NCBI RefSeq assembly: GCF_900101615.1
Contig: NZ_FMZX01000002.1
Location: 1 to 64,000, forward strand
From: Belnapia rosea
Lineage (GTDB): Bacteria; Pseudomonadota; Alphaproteobacteria; Acetobacterales; Acetobacteraceae
Reading direction: 5' to 3'
DNA: 64,000 nucleotides
In this document: positions 34,863-44,712 of the stretch, one piece after another
Layout of the letters: the number at the start of each line of letters is the position of its first letter
Numbering within the stretch: position 1 is the first letter of the stretch
Made by a program: the position numbers and the translations under genes
Notes under the pieces: model-generated
What the model was told of the DNA's origin: nothing
Databases searched by the model: none
The model's input: only the letters and a program-made list of their open reading frames with translations

Positions 34863-35848
34863 TTGCGTCGCCGGCGTTCCGCCGCCTCCTGCCGTCGCAT
34901 GTCGATCATGAATTGGTAGTCCGCCGCCGAGACCTCGCGGTAGCCGGCGCCGCCGCCGCGCTCGATCTGGCGGTAGATCTCCGGATGCGCCTTGGGCAGC
35001 GCGAGGTGGAACAGCCGCATGTCCTCCTTGAAGGCGGCCGGCAGCTCCACCCGCGTGGTCTGCGGCCCGTTGATGATCGGGTCGGACCGCCAGATGACGC
35101 GGAGCTGGCCCATATCGATCAGCCCCTTCTCGACCATCGCCCGGAGCGCGCCGCGGCTGAACCCCTCGCTCGCCTCGCCCTGACCGCTGGCCCAGGTGAC
35201 GGCGGCGTCGTATTGCCGCTGCAGCACGGCGACCACCGCCTGCTCATGCCCGCCGGCGAAGCCGGTGCGGCCGAAGAACTGCTCCGGGTTGATCCCCTGG
35301 CGGCGCAGCGAGAAGCGCGGGATGAGGTAGCCGCTCGCCGAGTTCGGGTCCGACCAGGCCATGGCCTTGCCGCGCATGTCCTCGATGGAGGTGATGCCGC
35401 TATCCGCCCGCGCCACCATCACCGCGACATAGGAGACGGAGCCGTCCGCCTCCTCCGTCGTCACCAGCGGCTCGACGCCGCCATTGGTATCCAGCCAGGC
35501 GCCGGCATAGGCGGAGGGCGACATATTGGCGATGTCGAGCTGCTTCGCCCCGAAGGCCTGGATCACCCCCGCATAGTCGCTGGCCGGGAAGAGCCGCACC
35601 GGCAGCTCGAAGGTCCGCTCCAGCAGCGCTCGGTACTCGCTGAACCGCCCCAGCCGGTCCGCCTCGTTCTCCCCGCCGAGCAGCCCGACGCGGAGCTGCG
35701 GCAGCTGCGCCTTCCAGGCGCGCGGCCCGGCGGCGGGGAAGGCGATATCCGCATCCGTGCTCCGCCGCGGCGCGCGCTGGGCGAGGACCGGCCCCGGCCG
35801 CAGGGCAGGGAGGGCAAGCAGGGCGGCGAGGGCGCGGCGCGTCGGCAT
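34859..35848 (-). CDS. phnD: PhnD-like phosphonate ABC substrate-binding protein, copy 2
   Basis: 329-residue periplasmic protein with signal peptide ending near [61 protein letters not shown] and [11 protein letters not shown] are PhnD-family segments. It is closely similar along its whole length to the PhnD-like protein at 36775-37761, so the pair arose by duplication. Its stop overlaps the permease's CTG start. Confidence 0.9.
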   Translation of the reverse strand: MPTRRALAALLALPALRPGPVLAQRAPRRSTDADIAFPAAGPRAWKAQLPQLRVGLLGGENEADRLGRFSEYRALLERTFELPVRLFPASDYAGVIQAFGAKQLDIANMSPSAYAGAWLDTNGGVEPLVTTEEADGSVSYVAVMVARADSGITSIEDMRGKAMAWSDPNSASGYLIPRFSLRRQGINPEQFFGRTGFAGGHEQAVVAVLQRQYDAAVTWASGQGEASEGFSRGALRAMVEKGLIDMGQLRVIWRSDPIINGPQTTRVELPAAFKEDMRLFHLALPKAHPEIYRQIERGGGAGYREVSAADYQFMIDMRRQEAAERRRRN

Positions 35849-35885
35849 CGGCGGGGGTCCTGTCCGGTAAGGGTCGGACTGCGGA

Positions 35886-36704
35886 CTATGCCATCGCCAG
35901 CCGGGCCGGGGCAGCGGCGGCCCGCTGCCGCGCCTCCGCCTCGGCGGCGAATTCCTGCTCGGAGATGCCGTAGATGGCGCGCACCCGCTCCGCCGTCAGC
36001 GCCCCCGGCAGCCCGTCGAAGACCACCTTTCCCGCCTGCATGGCGACGATGCGGTCGCAATACTCCCGCGCCGTGTCGAGATGGTGCAGGTTCACCAGCA
36101 CGGTCAGCCCATCCCGCCGGTTCACGTCCCGCAGCGCGTCCATCACCACCTGGGCGTTGCGCGGGTCGAGCGAAGCGATCGGCTCGTCGGCCAGCACCAG
36201 CCGCGGCTGCTGCAGCAGCGCCCGGCAGATCGCCACGCGCTGCTGCTGCCCGCCGGAGAGCGTCTCGGCCCGCTGCAGCGCCGTCTCGGCCAGGCCGAAG
36301 CGGTCGAGCGCCGCCAGCGCCATCGCCCGCTCCTCGGCGGTAAAGCGGGCGCCGACCAGCACCATCGCCGCCCGCCAGCCGCGCTGCCAGGCCAGCCGGC
36401 CGATCAGCACATTGGTCAGCACGTCGAGCCGCTGCACCAGGTTGAATTGCTGGAAGACCATGGCGCAGTCGCGCCGCCACTCGCGCAGCGCCCGCCCCTG
36501 CAGCGCGGTCACGTCGCGGCCCCCGGCCAGGATGCGGCCGGAGGAGGGCTCGGCCAGCCGGTTGATCATCCGCAGCAGGGTGGACTTCCCCGCGCCCGAG
36601 CGCCCGATGACGCCGACCATCTGCCCGGCCGGCACTTCGAGATTCACATGGTCCACCGCCAGGGTGGCGCCGAAGCGCCTGGTCAGACCCTGCAATTCCA
36701 GCAT
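35886..36704 (-). CDS. phnC: Phosphonate-type ABC transporter ATPase (PhnC family)
   Basis: 272-residue ATPase with Walker [11 protein letters not shown]-loop [17 protein letters not shown], signature LSGGQQQR, Walker [13 protein letters not shown] and H-loop NLHHLD, as in PhnC. The LVG insertion [10 protein letters not shown] after the Q-loop is PhnC-like. I used ATG 36704, at the start of conserved sequence; in-frame ATGs at 36719 and 36752 are alternatives, the latter with a GAGG site. It lies between the two phnD paralogues. Confidence 0.9.
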   Translation of the reverse strand: MLELQGLTRRFGATLAVDHVNLEVPAGQMVGVIGRSGAGKSTLLRMINRLAEPSSGRILAGGRDVTALQGRALREWRRDCAMVFQQFNLVQRLDVLTNVLIGRLAWQRGWRAAMVLVGARFTAEERAMALAALDRFGLAETALQRAETLSGGQQQRVAICRALLQQPRLVLADEPIASLDPRNAQVVMDALRDVNRRDGLTVLVNLHHLDTAREYCDRIVAMQAGKVVFDGLPGALTAERVRAIYGISEQEFAAEAEARQRAAAAPARLAMA

Positions 36705-36774
36705 GCCGCGCGCACCCATCCAGGCTGCGGCATCCTTGGCCGGGACGGGCATCGCGTTCAAGCCTCGCACCCGG

Positions 36775-37761
36775 TCAGGACCGCCGGCGGCGCTCGTTCG
36801 CCTCCTCGCGGCGCATCTCGACCAGGAACTGGAACTGGGCATGCGTCACCTCGCGGTAGCCCATCCCGCCGCCACGCTCGATCTGCTCGTAGACCTGCGG
36901 GTGGCTCTTCGGCAGGGCGAGGTGGAAGGCCTTCATGTCCTCCTTGAAGGCCGCCGGCAGCGTGGTGCGGACGGTCAGCGGGCCGTTGATGATCGGCTCC
37001 GAGGTCCAGATGATGCGGAGGTCGGACATGGTGAGCATGCCCTTCTCCACCATCGCCCGCAGGTTGCCGCGGCTGTAGCCCTGCGCCGGGTCGCCCTGGC
37101 CGCTGGCCCAGGTCATCGCGCCGTCATACTGCTTCTGCAGCACGGCAACGACACCCTGCTCATGCCCGCCGGCGAAGCCGGTGCGGGCGAAATACTGCCC
37201 GTTCTCGACGCCGATGCCGGCCTTCCGCAGGGCGAAGCGGGGGATAAGGTAGCCCGAGGTCGAATTCGGGTCGGCCCAGGCCAGCGACTTGCCGCGCATC
37301 TGCTCGAGCGCGGTGATGCCGCTATCGGCCCGCACCACCAGCACCGAGACATAGGAGATGGAGCCGTCCCGCTCCTCCGGCACCAGCAGCGGCTCGACGC
37401 CGCCATTGGTGTCGAGCCAGGCGCCCGCATAGCCGGAGGGGCCCATCGAGGCCATCTCGATCTGCCCGGCGCTGAAGGCCTGCAGCACGCCGGCATAGTC
37501 GGAGGCCGGGAAGAGCCGCACCGGGAGCTTGAAGGTCTCCTCCAGCAGCTTCTGATAGGCGCCGAAGCGACCCAGTCGGTCGCTCTCGTTCTCGCCGCCG
37601 AGCAGGCCGATCCGCAGCTGCGGCACCTGCGCCTTCCAGCCGCGCTCGCCTGCCTCCGGCATGGCGGTGCCAGGGTCCAGCGTGCGGCGCTGGGCGGCGG
37701 CGGCGGCGGGCAGGATGGCGGCCCCGGCCAGGAGGCCGGCGAGGTGGCGGCGGGTCAGCAT
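36775..37761 (-). CDS. phnD: PhnD-like phosphonate ABC substrate-binding protein, copy 1
   Basis: First gene of the phn-type operon. 328 residues with an alanine-rich signal peptide and the same blocks as copy 2 ([68 protein letters not shown]). The C-terminus EANERRRRS parallels EAAERRRRN of copy 2. Two binding proteins per transporter would widen ligand range. No C-P lyase, phosphonatase or phosphite dehydrogenase gene is in the window. Confidence 0.9.
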   Translation of the reverse strand: MLTRRHLAGLLAGAAILPAAAAAQRRTLDPGTAMPEAGERGWKAQVPQLRIGLLGGENESDRLGRFGAYQKLLEETFKLPVRLFPASDYAGVLQAFSAGQIEMASMGPSGYAGAWLDTNGGVEPLLVPEERDGSISYVSVLVVRADSGITALEQMRGKSLAWADPNSTSGYLIPRFALRKAGIGVENGQYFARTGFAGGHEQGVVAVLQKQYDGAMTWASGQGDPAQGYSRGNLRAMVEKGMLTMSDLRIIWTSEPIINGPLTVRTTLPAAFKEDMKAFHLALPKSHPQVYEQIERGGGMGYREVTHAQFQFLVEMRREEANERRRRS

Positions 37762-37899
37762 GGGGGTCTCTTCCGCTTGGGGTTGGCGGGCCTCTACCAG
37801 CCGCCCATGACAAACGGATGATGCTCGGATGACATCCGCATGTCCCTTGCCGGGCGCAGCCGGCCGGGTCAGCTTCTCCGCAACGACCCGGAGGAACCC

Positions 37900-38865
37900 A
37901 TGACCGACCGCCGCACCCTGCTGGCCCTGCCCATGCTGCTCGCCGCCCGCCCCGGGCGGGCGCAGGACGGCTTTCCCAACCGCCCCATCACCGTCGTCTC
38001 CGGCTATGCCCCCGGCGGCGTCACCGACGTGACCTCCCGCGCTGTCGCCGAGCGCATGAGCCGCGAGTTCGGCGTGCCGGTGGTGGTCGAGAACCGCGTC
38101 GGCGGCGCCACCGCCGTCGCCAACACCGCCGTGGCCCAGGCCCGGCCGGATGGCTACAGCCTGCTGATGGGCACCACCTCGCTCGCCATCAACCCCGGCC
38201 TGCAGCCGAGCCTCACGCCGCGCGAGCCGATGCGGGAGCTGGCGCCGGTCGGCATGGTCTTCCGCAGCGCCTTCGTCCTGCACGTCCATCCGGACCTGCC
38301 GGTGCGCAGCACGGCGGAGCTGATCGCCTGGTGCCGCGCCAACCCTGGGAAACTGGATTTCGGCAGCAGCGGCACCGGGGCGGTGAACCACCTGGCGCTC
38401 GCCCTCTTCGCCCAGCGCGCCGGGATCCAGGTGACGCATGTGCCCTATCGCGGCGGGGCGCCGGCGCTGCTCGACCTCCGCGCCGGCCGCATCCAGGCGA
38501 TGTTCCAGGCGGTGCTGGAAGCCTTGCCGAGCCTCGCCGAGGGCACCACCCGCGGACTTGCCATCTCCTCCGCCGGGCGCGAGCCCCTGCTGCCCGAGAT
38601 CCCGCCCGTCGCCGAGGTGCTGCCGGGCTTCGACGCGGTCTTCTGGCAGGGCCTCTTCGCCCCCGCCGGCACCCCGGCCCCGATCCTCGCCCGGCTCGGT
38701 GCCGCATTGCGGGTGGCGACCGAGGATGCCGATCTCCGCGCCCGCCTCGCACAGCAAGGCGTCGCCCTCATCACCGGCGACGCCGAGGCGCTCGGCGGGC
38801 TGCTGGCACGCGAGACCGCGCTCTGGGGCCGGCTGATCCAGGAGGCCGGCATCCGCCCCGACTAG
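37900..38865 (+). CDS. Bug/TctC-family substrate-binding protein
   Basis: 321-residue periplasmic receptor, divergent from the phn-type operon. A GGAGG ribosome site precedes ATG 37900. Signal peptide RRTLLALPMLLAARPGRAQ, then FPNRPITVVSGYAPGGVTDVTSRAVA, VVENRVGGATAVAN and FGSSGTGAVNHLAL. It is the third orphan Bug receptor in the window. Confidence 0.9.
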   Translation: MTDRRTLLALPMLLAARPGRAQDGFPNRPITVVSGYAPGGVTDVTSRAVAERMSREFGVPVVVENRVGGATAVANTAVAQARPDGYSLLMGTTSLAINPGLQPSLTPREPMRELAPVGMVFRSAFVLHVHPDLPVRSTAELIAWCRANPGKLDFGSSGTGAVNHLALALFAQRAGIQVTHVPYRGGAPALLDLRAGRIQAMFQAVLEALPSLAEGTTRGLAISSAGREPLLPEIPPVAEVLPGFDAVFWQGLFAPAGTPAPILARLGAALRVATEDADLRARLAQQGVALITGDAEALGGLLARETALWGRLIQEAGIRPD

Positions 38866-38929
38866 CAGCGGCGGCGGCGGGTGGAGTCCTCTCCATCCGC
38901 AGCGCCGACGGCCCAGGCTTCTCGTGCAA

Positions 38930-38947
38930 GTTGCGAGATATCGCAAC
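38930..38947. promoter_or_regulatory. Inverted repeat in the gap before the ATP-grasp gene
   Basis: GTTGCGA-GATA-TCGCAAC, a perfect 7-bp inverted repeat with 4-bp spacer, in an AT-richer 244-bp gap. It is 162 bp before the ATP-grasp start. It could be an operator or a small hairpin ending the Bug gene transcript; no T-run follows. Confidence 0.4.
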
Positions 38948-39109
38948 ATACCTCGCAGGAATATGTAAACTGCCGAAATGAAACCTGGTGTAATAGAGCT
39001 TGCGGCCTCGTCACCTCGTAAGTCCCGGTAAAAAGTCCTTTTAAGGTCCCGAAGAGGCTGTGCGCTGTCAGGCGTTGCGATTATCGTCCGGCCGAATAGA
39101 GGTTCGTCC

Positions 39110-40090
39110 ATGTCCGGAATTATCCGATCCACGGGGTTGCAAGGCGAACCGCCGCTGGATTCAGTGGATATCGGCGCCCCCGCGCGGGCGGCCTACGAAG
39201 GGTTGCGCAAGACCATTCCCGCCACCCTTCGCCGGGCCGCAGACGCCCTTCCCATCCTCGACCGCCCCCGCGCCGCCCGGCGCCTGCAGCGGCGCATGGA
39301 AGCGGCCCTCGGCTACACCCCCAACCTCCGCCGGCCACGCACCTTCAACGAGCATGTGGCCTGGAAAATCCTGAACGACCGCAGCCCGCTGATCCCGTTG
39401 ACGACGGACAAGATCACGGCACGCGATTACGTGGCCTCGAAGGGCTGCGCCGATCTGCTGCTGCCGCATTACGGCGTCTGGGACCGCGCCGAGGACATCC
39501 CCTGGGATGACCTGCCCGAGCAATTCGTCCTCAAGGCCAGCCATGGCTGGCAGATGAACCTGGTGGTCCGCGACAAGAGCAGCCTCGACCGCGCCGCCGT
39601 CACCCGGCAGGCCGCCGCCTGGCTCGCCGAGGACCATTACCAGCGTACCGGCGAGTGGGGCTACCACAAGCTTCGCCCCCGCTTGCTGGCCGAGATGCTG
39701 ATCACCGGCGAGCGCCCGAGCAGCGTCCCGGAGGACTTCAAATTCTACGTCTTCCGCGGCCGTGCCCGGCTGCTGAGCATCCATCTCGACCGCGGGACGG
39801 AACAGTACGGCTACCGCTTCTATGCACCCGACGACCTCCGCCCGCTGCCCTTCATGGGTGGCGGCTGGCGCGGCTCGGTGCCCTATGCCCCGCCGCCCGA
39901 GGCGCGGCAGCTCGCCGCCATCGCCGGCCGGCTGGGCGAGGATTTCGACTTCGTCCGGGTCGATCTCTACTTCGCCAATGGCCGCGCCTGGTTCGGCGAG
40001 CTCACCCACTACCCGGCCAGCGCCTGCATCCGCTTCCCGAGCCTCGTCCAGGACCGGCTGATGGGCGACATGTGGTCCGGCCGCATCTGA
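39110..40090 (+). CDS. TupA-like ATP-grasp protein (polysaccharide-associated)
   Basis: 326-residue protein matching the TupA-like ATP-grasp family: RTFNEHVAWKILNDRSPLIPLTTDKITARDYV, GVWDRAEDIPWDDLPEQFVLKASHGW (nucleotide-binding lysine), RPRLLAEMLI and DFKFYVFRGRARLLSIHLDR. Such proteins are found with capsule and exopolysaccharide genes and probably join an amino acid or similar group to a glycan or teichuronic-type polymer. No polysaccharide genes adjoin. The gap before it is less GC-rich than the surroundings. Confidence 0.85.
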   Translation: MSGIIRSTGLQGEPPLDSVDIGAPARAAYEGLRKTIPATLRRAADALPILDRPRAARRLQRRMEAALGYTPNLRRPRTFNEHVAWKILNDRSPLIPLTTDKITARDYVASKGCADLLLPHYGVWDRAEDIPWDDLPEQFVLKASHGWQMNLVVRDKSSLDRAAVTRQAAAWLAEDHYQRTGEWGYHKLRPRLLAEMLITGERPSSVPEDFKFYVFRGRARLLSIHLDRGTEQYGYRFYAPDDLRPLPFMGGGWRGSVPYAPPPEARQLAAIAGRLGEDFDFVRVDLYFANGRAWFGELTHYPASACIRFPSLVQDRLMGDMWSGRI

Positions 40091-40163
40091 TCGGCCTGCT
40101 TGCGCCGAAGCAGGCCCAGCCCCGATAGTCTCCCCAAGCAACCAATCCGGGGAGACCGTCACG

Positions 40164-41807
40164 ATGCTGGGCCTGATGCAGGACCGACCGCTGCTGATCT
40201 CGAGCCTGCTGGAGCATGCCGCCCGCCATCATGGCGGCGCCAGGATCGTCTCCGCCCGCCCCGATGGCAGCCTGGTCCGCCATGGCTGGCCCGAGATCGC
40301 CGCCCGCGCCGCCCAGCTCGCCCATGCGCTCGCCGCCCGCGGCGTGCAGCGTGGCGAGCGCATCGCGACCCTCGCCTGGAACGAGCACCGCCACCTCGAG
40401 GCCTACTACGCCATCTCCTCCATGGGCGCCGTCCTCCACACGGTGAACCCGCGTCTCTTCCCCGGCCAGATCGCCTATATCCTCGCCGATGCCGAGGACA
40501 CCCACCTGCTGGTGGACCCGACGCTGCTCGCCGGCGCCGAGGCGCTGGCCGACAAGCTCCCCGCCAGCCTCCGCACCATCATCGTCATGGGGACGGAGGC
40601 GGACATCCCCGCCGAATGCCCGCTGCGCGGCCGGTTCGAGCTGCTGGCCCAGGAAAGCCTCATCGCCGGCCAGCCCGCCACCTATCCCTGGCCGGACCTC
40701 GATGAGCGCAGCGCCTCCTCGCTCTGCTACACCTCCGGCACCACCGGCGAGCCGAAGGGCGTGCTCTACAGCCACCGCTCGACGGTGATCCACGCCATCA
40801 GCACCCTGCAGAAGGACTGCTTCAACATCGGCGCGCAGGATGTGGTGATGCCCGTCGTGCCGATGTTCCACGTCAATGCCTGGGGCATCCCCTATTCCAG
40901 CGCCGCCGCCGGCGCCTCCCTCGTCCTGCCCGGCCCGAAGCTCGACCCCGCCAGCCTGCATCGCCTCATCGAGGAGGAGGGCGTTACCTTCTCCGCCGGC
41001 GTGCCCACGATCTGGACCGCGCTGCTGAACTGGCTGCGCGCCGAACCGGGCCGCCGCTTCACCCGGCCGCCGCGCCTCGTCGTCGGCGGCACCGCGCTGC
41101 CGACCGCGATCAATGCCGGCTTCCTCAAGGAATACGGCGTCTCCATCCTCCACGCCTGGGGCATGACGGAGACAAGCCCACTCGGCACTACCAATGCCCG
41201 CAAGCCCGAGAATGCCGGCTGGGACGCCGACCGCTTCCTCGACTATGCCCGCAAGCAGGGCCGCGCCCTGTTCGGCGTCGAGATCCGCGTCCGCGACGGC
41301 AATGGCCAGGAGATCGCGCATGACGGCGTGGCCTTCGGCGAGCTGGAGGTCCGCGGCCCCTGGATCGCCGCGCAATACTTCAACCGCCCGGGCGATCCGG
41401 CCTTCACCGAGGATGGCTGGTTCCGCACCGGCGACGTGGTGACGGTGGATGCGCTCGGCTGCATCGAGATCGTCGACCGCGCCAAGGATGTCATCAAGTC
41501 GGGCGGCGAGTGGATCAGCTCCATCACCCTCGAGAACCTGATCATGGGCCACCCGGCGGTGCAGGAAGCGGCGGTGATCGCCATGGCCCACCCCAAATGG
41601 GACGAGCGCCCGCTGCTGCTCGTCCAGCCGAAGCCCGGCATGAGCCCGACGGCGGAGGAGCTGCTGGCCTTCTACGACGGCAAGGTGGCGAAGTGGTGGA
41701 TTCCCGACGCCGTCGAATTCGTCGAGAGCCTTCCCCACACCGCGACCGGCAAGCTGTGGAAGGCCGATCTCAAGACCCGCTACAAGGATGCCCGCAAGTC
41801 CGGGTAG
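40164..41807 (+). CDS. Medium/long-chain acyl-CoA synthetase (AMP-binding)
   Basis: 547-residue ANL-superfamily ligase activating a fatty acid to acyl-CoA through an acyl-adenylate. AMP-binding motif [12 protein letters not shown], the A5 region [10 protein letters not shown], the hinge [30 protein letters not shown] and the C-terminal catalytic lysine in [14 protein letters not shown] are intact. GGGGAGA precedes ATG 40164. It most resembles alkane/medium-chain AlkK-type ligases. Followed by a GST gene 47 bp on. Confidence 0.93.
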   Translation: MLGLMQDRPLLISSLLEHAARHHGGARIVSARPDGSLVRHGWPEIAARAAQLAHALAARGVQRGERIATLAWNEHRHLEAYYAISSMGAVLHTVNPRLFPGQIAYILADAEDTHLLVDPTLLAGAEALADKLPASLRTIIVMGTEADIPAECPLRGRFELLAQESLIAGQPATYPWPDLDERSASSLCYTSGTTGEPKGVLYSHRSTVIHAISTLQKDCFNIGAQDVVMPVVPMFHVNAWGIPYSSAAAGASLVLPGPKLDPASLHRLIEEEGVTFSAGVPTIWTALLNWLRAEPGRRFTRPPRLVVGGTALPTAINAGFLKEYGVSILHAWGMTETSPLGTTNARKPENAGWDADRFLDYARKQGRALFGVEIRVRDGNGQEIAHDGVAFGELEVRGPWIAAQYFNRPGDPAFTEDGWFRTGDVVTVDALGCIEIVDRAKDVIKSGGEWISSITLENLIMGHPAVQEAAVIAMAHPKWDERPLLLVQPKPGMSPTAEELLAFYDGKVAKWWIPDAVEFVESLPHTATGKLWKADLKTRYKDARKSG

Positions 41808-41854
41808 GCGCCGCCCGGCCCGGGCGCCAACCCGCGGCATGAAGAGGATGCAGG

Positions 41855-42496
41855 ATGCTGAGGATCCACCATCTCGGGCGGTCGCAATCCGAGCGCATCC
41901 TCTGGCTCTGCGAGGAGCTGGGGATTCCCTACGAGCTGACGCTGCACGACCGCGACCCGGTGACCATGCTCTCGCCCCCCGCGCTGCGGGCGCTCCACCC
42001 GCTCGGCGCGGCGCCGGTGATCGAGGAGGATGGGCTGCTGCTGGCCGAATCCGCCGCCATCGTCGACTACATCCTGGCGAGGCATGGGGGCGGCCGCCTG
42101 CGGCCCGGGCCGGAGCATCCCGATTTTGCCGCCTACCTGTACTGGTTCCATTTCGCCAACGGCAACCTCCAGCCGGTCATGGGCCGGCTGATGGTGGTGG
42201 GACGGGCAGGGCTGGCCCCCGACTATCCGGTGCGGGTATCGGCAGAGGGCCGGGTCAACCGGGTGATGGCCCTGGTGGAGGCTCGGCTGGCGGAGGCGGA
42301 TCACCTGGCGGGCCGGGACTTCACGGCGGCCGACATCATGAGCGTGTTCTCGCTGACCACGATGCGGCTGTTCCAGCCGCTGGATCTCCGGCCCTATCCC
42401 CATATCCTGGCCTATCTGGCGCGGATCGGGGCAAGGCCGGCCTATCGGCGGGCGATGGCCAAGGGCGATCCCGGCCTGGAGCCGATGCTGGGCTGA
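41855..42496 (+). CDS. Glutathione S-transferase family protein
   Basis: 213-residue thioredoxin-fold plus helical-domain protein. IHHLGRSQSERILWLCEELGIPYEL is the N-terminal GST domain, with the glutathione-binding VIEEDGLLLAESAAIVDYI segment (ES pair) and a C-terminal AGRDFTAADIMSVF N-capping box. Substrate unknown; the nearby maleylacetoacetate pathway lies 28 kb away, so no firm link. Confidence 0.88.
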   Translation: MLRIHHLGRSQSERILWLCEELGIPYELTLHDRDPVTMLSPPALRALHPLGAAPVIEEDGLLLAESAAIVDYILARHGGGRLRPGPEHPDFAAYLYWFHFANGNLQPVMGRLMVVGRAGLAPDYPVRVSAEGRVNRVMALVEARLAEADHLAGRDFTAADIMSVFSLTTMRLFQPLDLRPYPHILAYLARIGARPAYRRAMAKGDPGLEPMLG

Positions 42497-42530
42497 GCCT
42501 GGCCCCGCCGCGATGGATGGACCCCGCCCG

Positions 42531-42926
42531 ATGGCAGCACCGCGCTTCCGCTTCGATCACATCCACCTCCGCGCCCGCGAACCGGAGGCGATGGCCCGCT
42601 TCTTCACCAGCCTGTTCGGCGCCACCGCCAGGCCGGAGGGCCGCCCCGGCCGCTGGGTCCTCGACCTCGACGGCCAGGCCCTGCTGATCGGCCCGCCGAA
42701 CGCGGATCACCCGCCCGCGCCCGGCCCCGCCTTCCCCTATTGCGGCCTCGAGCATATCGGCCTCGCCGTCGCCGACATGGACGCCGCCATCGCCCATCTG
42801 CGCGCCGCCGGCGCCGAGATCGTGGTCGGCCCGCTCGATGCCGGCGGCCTCCGCCTCGCCTTCATCCGCGGGCCGGAGGGCGTCATGGTCGAATTGCTGG
42901 AACGCCAGCGGCAGGATGTTTGCTAG
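42531..42926 (+). CDS. VOC family (glyoxalase/bleomycin-resistance fold) protein
   Basis: 131-residue protein with the paired beta-alpha-beta-beta-beta VOC fold: FDHIHLRAREPEAMARFFTSLFGA with the first metal histidine, then GLEHIGLAVADMDAAIAHLRAAGAE with the second, and VMVELLER with the terminal glutamate. These metal ligands suggest an active enzyme, substrate unknown. ATG 42531 was chosen at the start of the domain; an ATG at 42513 is in frame. It starts 34 bp after the GST gene. Confidence 0.82.
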   Translation: MAAPRFRFDHIHLRAREPEAMARFFTSLFGATARPEGRPGRWVLDLDGQALLIGPPNADHPPAPGPAFPYCGLEHIGLAVADMDAAIAHLRAAGAEIVVGPLDAGGLRLAFIRGPEGVMVELLERQRQDVC

Positions 42927-42942
42927 GGGAGGGGAGACATCC

Positions 42943-44562
42943 ATGGGAGTGGAGCTATTGCGCATCGCCGCCCGACTTGCCCTTGCCGCCTGCCTGACAT
43001 TGCCGCTCGCCGCCGGTGCCCAGCAGCCGAAGGTGCTGCGCATCGCGATGACCGCCTCCGACGTGCCCACCACCTCCGGCATGCCGAACAACGGCTCGGA
43101 GGGCATGCGCTTCCTCGGCTTTCCGGTTTTCGAGCCGCTGGTCGACTGGGACCTGACGGCGGCCGACAAGCCGGCCGATATCCGCCCCGGCCTCGCCACG
43201 GCCTGGGAGCAGGATGCCGCCGAGCCGCGCAAATGGCGCTTCACCCTGCGCCAGGGCGTCAGCTTCCATGACGGCAGCGCCTTCAACGCCGACAGCGTCA
43301 TCTGGAACCTCGACCGCTTCTACAAGAACGACAGCCCGCAATTCGACGCGGCCGGCGCGGCGCTCGCCCGCGGCCGCGTCTCCATCCTGACGGGCTACCG
43401 CAAGATCGACGACGGCACGGTCGAGCTCGAGACCGCCCGCCCGGTCTCCTACCTGCCCTACCTGCTGACCTGGATCCTCTTCACCTCGCCGCAGAGCTGG
43501 GAGGCGAATGGCCGCGACTGGTCGAAGGTCGCCACCGCCGGCGCCGCCGGCACCGGGCCCTTCCGCATCACCCGCTTCGTCCCGCGCCAGTCGGCCGAGA
43601 TCTCGCGCAACGACAACTACTGGAACCCGGAGCGCAAGCCGAAGCTCGACCGCATCCTGCTGCTACCGATGCCCGAGGCGAATACCCGCCTTGCCGCGCT
43701 GCGCTCCGGCCAGGTGGACTGGATCGAGGTGCCGCCGCCGGATGCCATCCCCTCGCTGCGCTCGGGCAGCTTCCAGGTCATCACCAACTCCTACCCGCAT
43801 GTCTGGCCCTGGGTCTTCGCCGCCGGCAAGCCGGGCAGCCCGACCGCCGATGTGCGCGTCCGCCAGGCGCTGAACTACTGCTTCGACCGCGACGGTATGA
43901 CCACCTTGCTGAACGGCACGGCGGAACCGTCGATCGGCTTCTACAAGGGGAACGACCCGCTCTTCGGCCAGCCGCAGAACCGCTACCGGCTGGATGCCGC
44001 CCGCGGCAAGGCGCTGCTGGCCGAGGCCGGCTACGGGCCGCAGCGGCCGCTGAAGCTCACCATCGGCATCTCCACCAGCGGCTCCGGCCAGATGCTGCCG
44101 TTGCCGATGAACGAGTTCCTGCAGCAGTCGCTGAAGGAGAATTGCGGCGTCGAGATCGGCTTCCAGGTGGTGGAGTGGAACACGCTGCTCGCCGGCCTGC
44201 GCGCCGAGCCCAATGCGCCGCAATGGCTCGGCGCCGATGCGCTGAACATCAGCCTCGTCTCCTCCGACGCCTCGCAGATGGCGCGCTGGTTCCTCTCCTC
44301 CAACGCGACGCCGGTGGGCTCCAATGCCGGCCACTGGCGCGACGCGGAGTTCGACGCCGCCTTTGCCGCCGTCGAGACCGAGCGCGACCCGGAGCGCATC
44401 CGCGCCGCGCTGCGGAAGGCGCATGAACGCCTCGTGGACGGCGCCCCCTGGCTCTACATCGTCCATGACCTCAACCCGCGCGCCATGACGCGACGGGTGC
44501 GCGGCTTCGTCAGCGCCCAGTCCTGGTACCAGGACCTGACGCGGGTGGACCTGCAGCAATAA
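42943..44562 (+). CDS. Family-5 ABC substrate-binding protein, tandem copy 1
   Basis: 539-residue periplasmic peptide/nickel-type binding protein. Signal peptide RLALAACLTLPLAAGAQQ, then VLRIAMTASDVPTTSG, KWRFTLRQGVSFHDGSAFNADSVIWNLDRF, GTGPFRITRF and VRQALNYCFDRDG. It is clearly a duplicate of the next gene, sharing long blocks such as LAALRSGQVDWIEVPPPDAIP and SGSGQMLPLPMNE. ATG follows a GGGGAGGGG site. No ATPase or permease lies beside the pair. Confidence 0.9.
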   Translation: MGVELLRIAARLALAACLTLPLAAGAQQPKVLRIAMTASDVPTTSGMPNNGSEGMRFLGFPVFEPLVDWDLTAADKPADIRPGLATAWEQDAAEPRKWRFTLRQGVSFHDGSAFNADSVIWNLDRFYKNDSPQFDAAGAALARGRVSILTGYRKIDDGTVELETARPVSYLPYLLTWILFTSPQSWEANGRDWSKVATAGAAGTGPFRITRFVPRQSAEISRNDNYWNPERKPKLDRILLLPMPEANTRLAALRSGQVDWIEVPPPDAIPSLRSGSFQVITNSYPHVWPWVFAAGKPGSPTADVRVRQALNYCFDRDGMTTLLNGTAEPSIGFYKGNDPLFGQPQNRYRLDAARGKALLAEAGYGPQRPLKLTIGISTSGSGQMLPLPMNEFLQQSLKENCGVEIGFQVVEWNTLLAGLRAEPNAPQWLGADALNISLVSSDASQMARWFLSSNATPVGSNAGHWRDAEFDAAFAAVETERDPERIRAALRKAHERLVDGAPWLYIVHDLNPRAMTRRVRGFVSAQSWYQDLTRVDLQQ

Positions 44563-44712
44563 GGCCCATTGCCGCAGGCGCAGGCAGGCCTGCGCAGCCT
44601 CTGGGCAAGTCGTTGGGAAAATCCGGCAGGGCGGGGCGCATCTCACCCCGCCGGCGGCTTGCACGGTCCTTGCATCCCCTGGGCGAACCGATTCCGGGGG
44701 ATGGGACAACAG

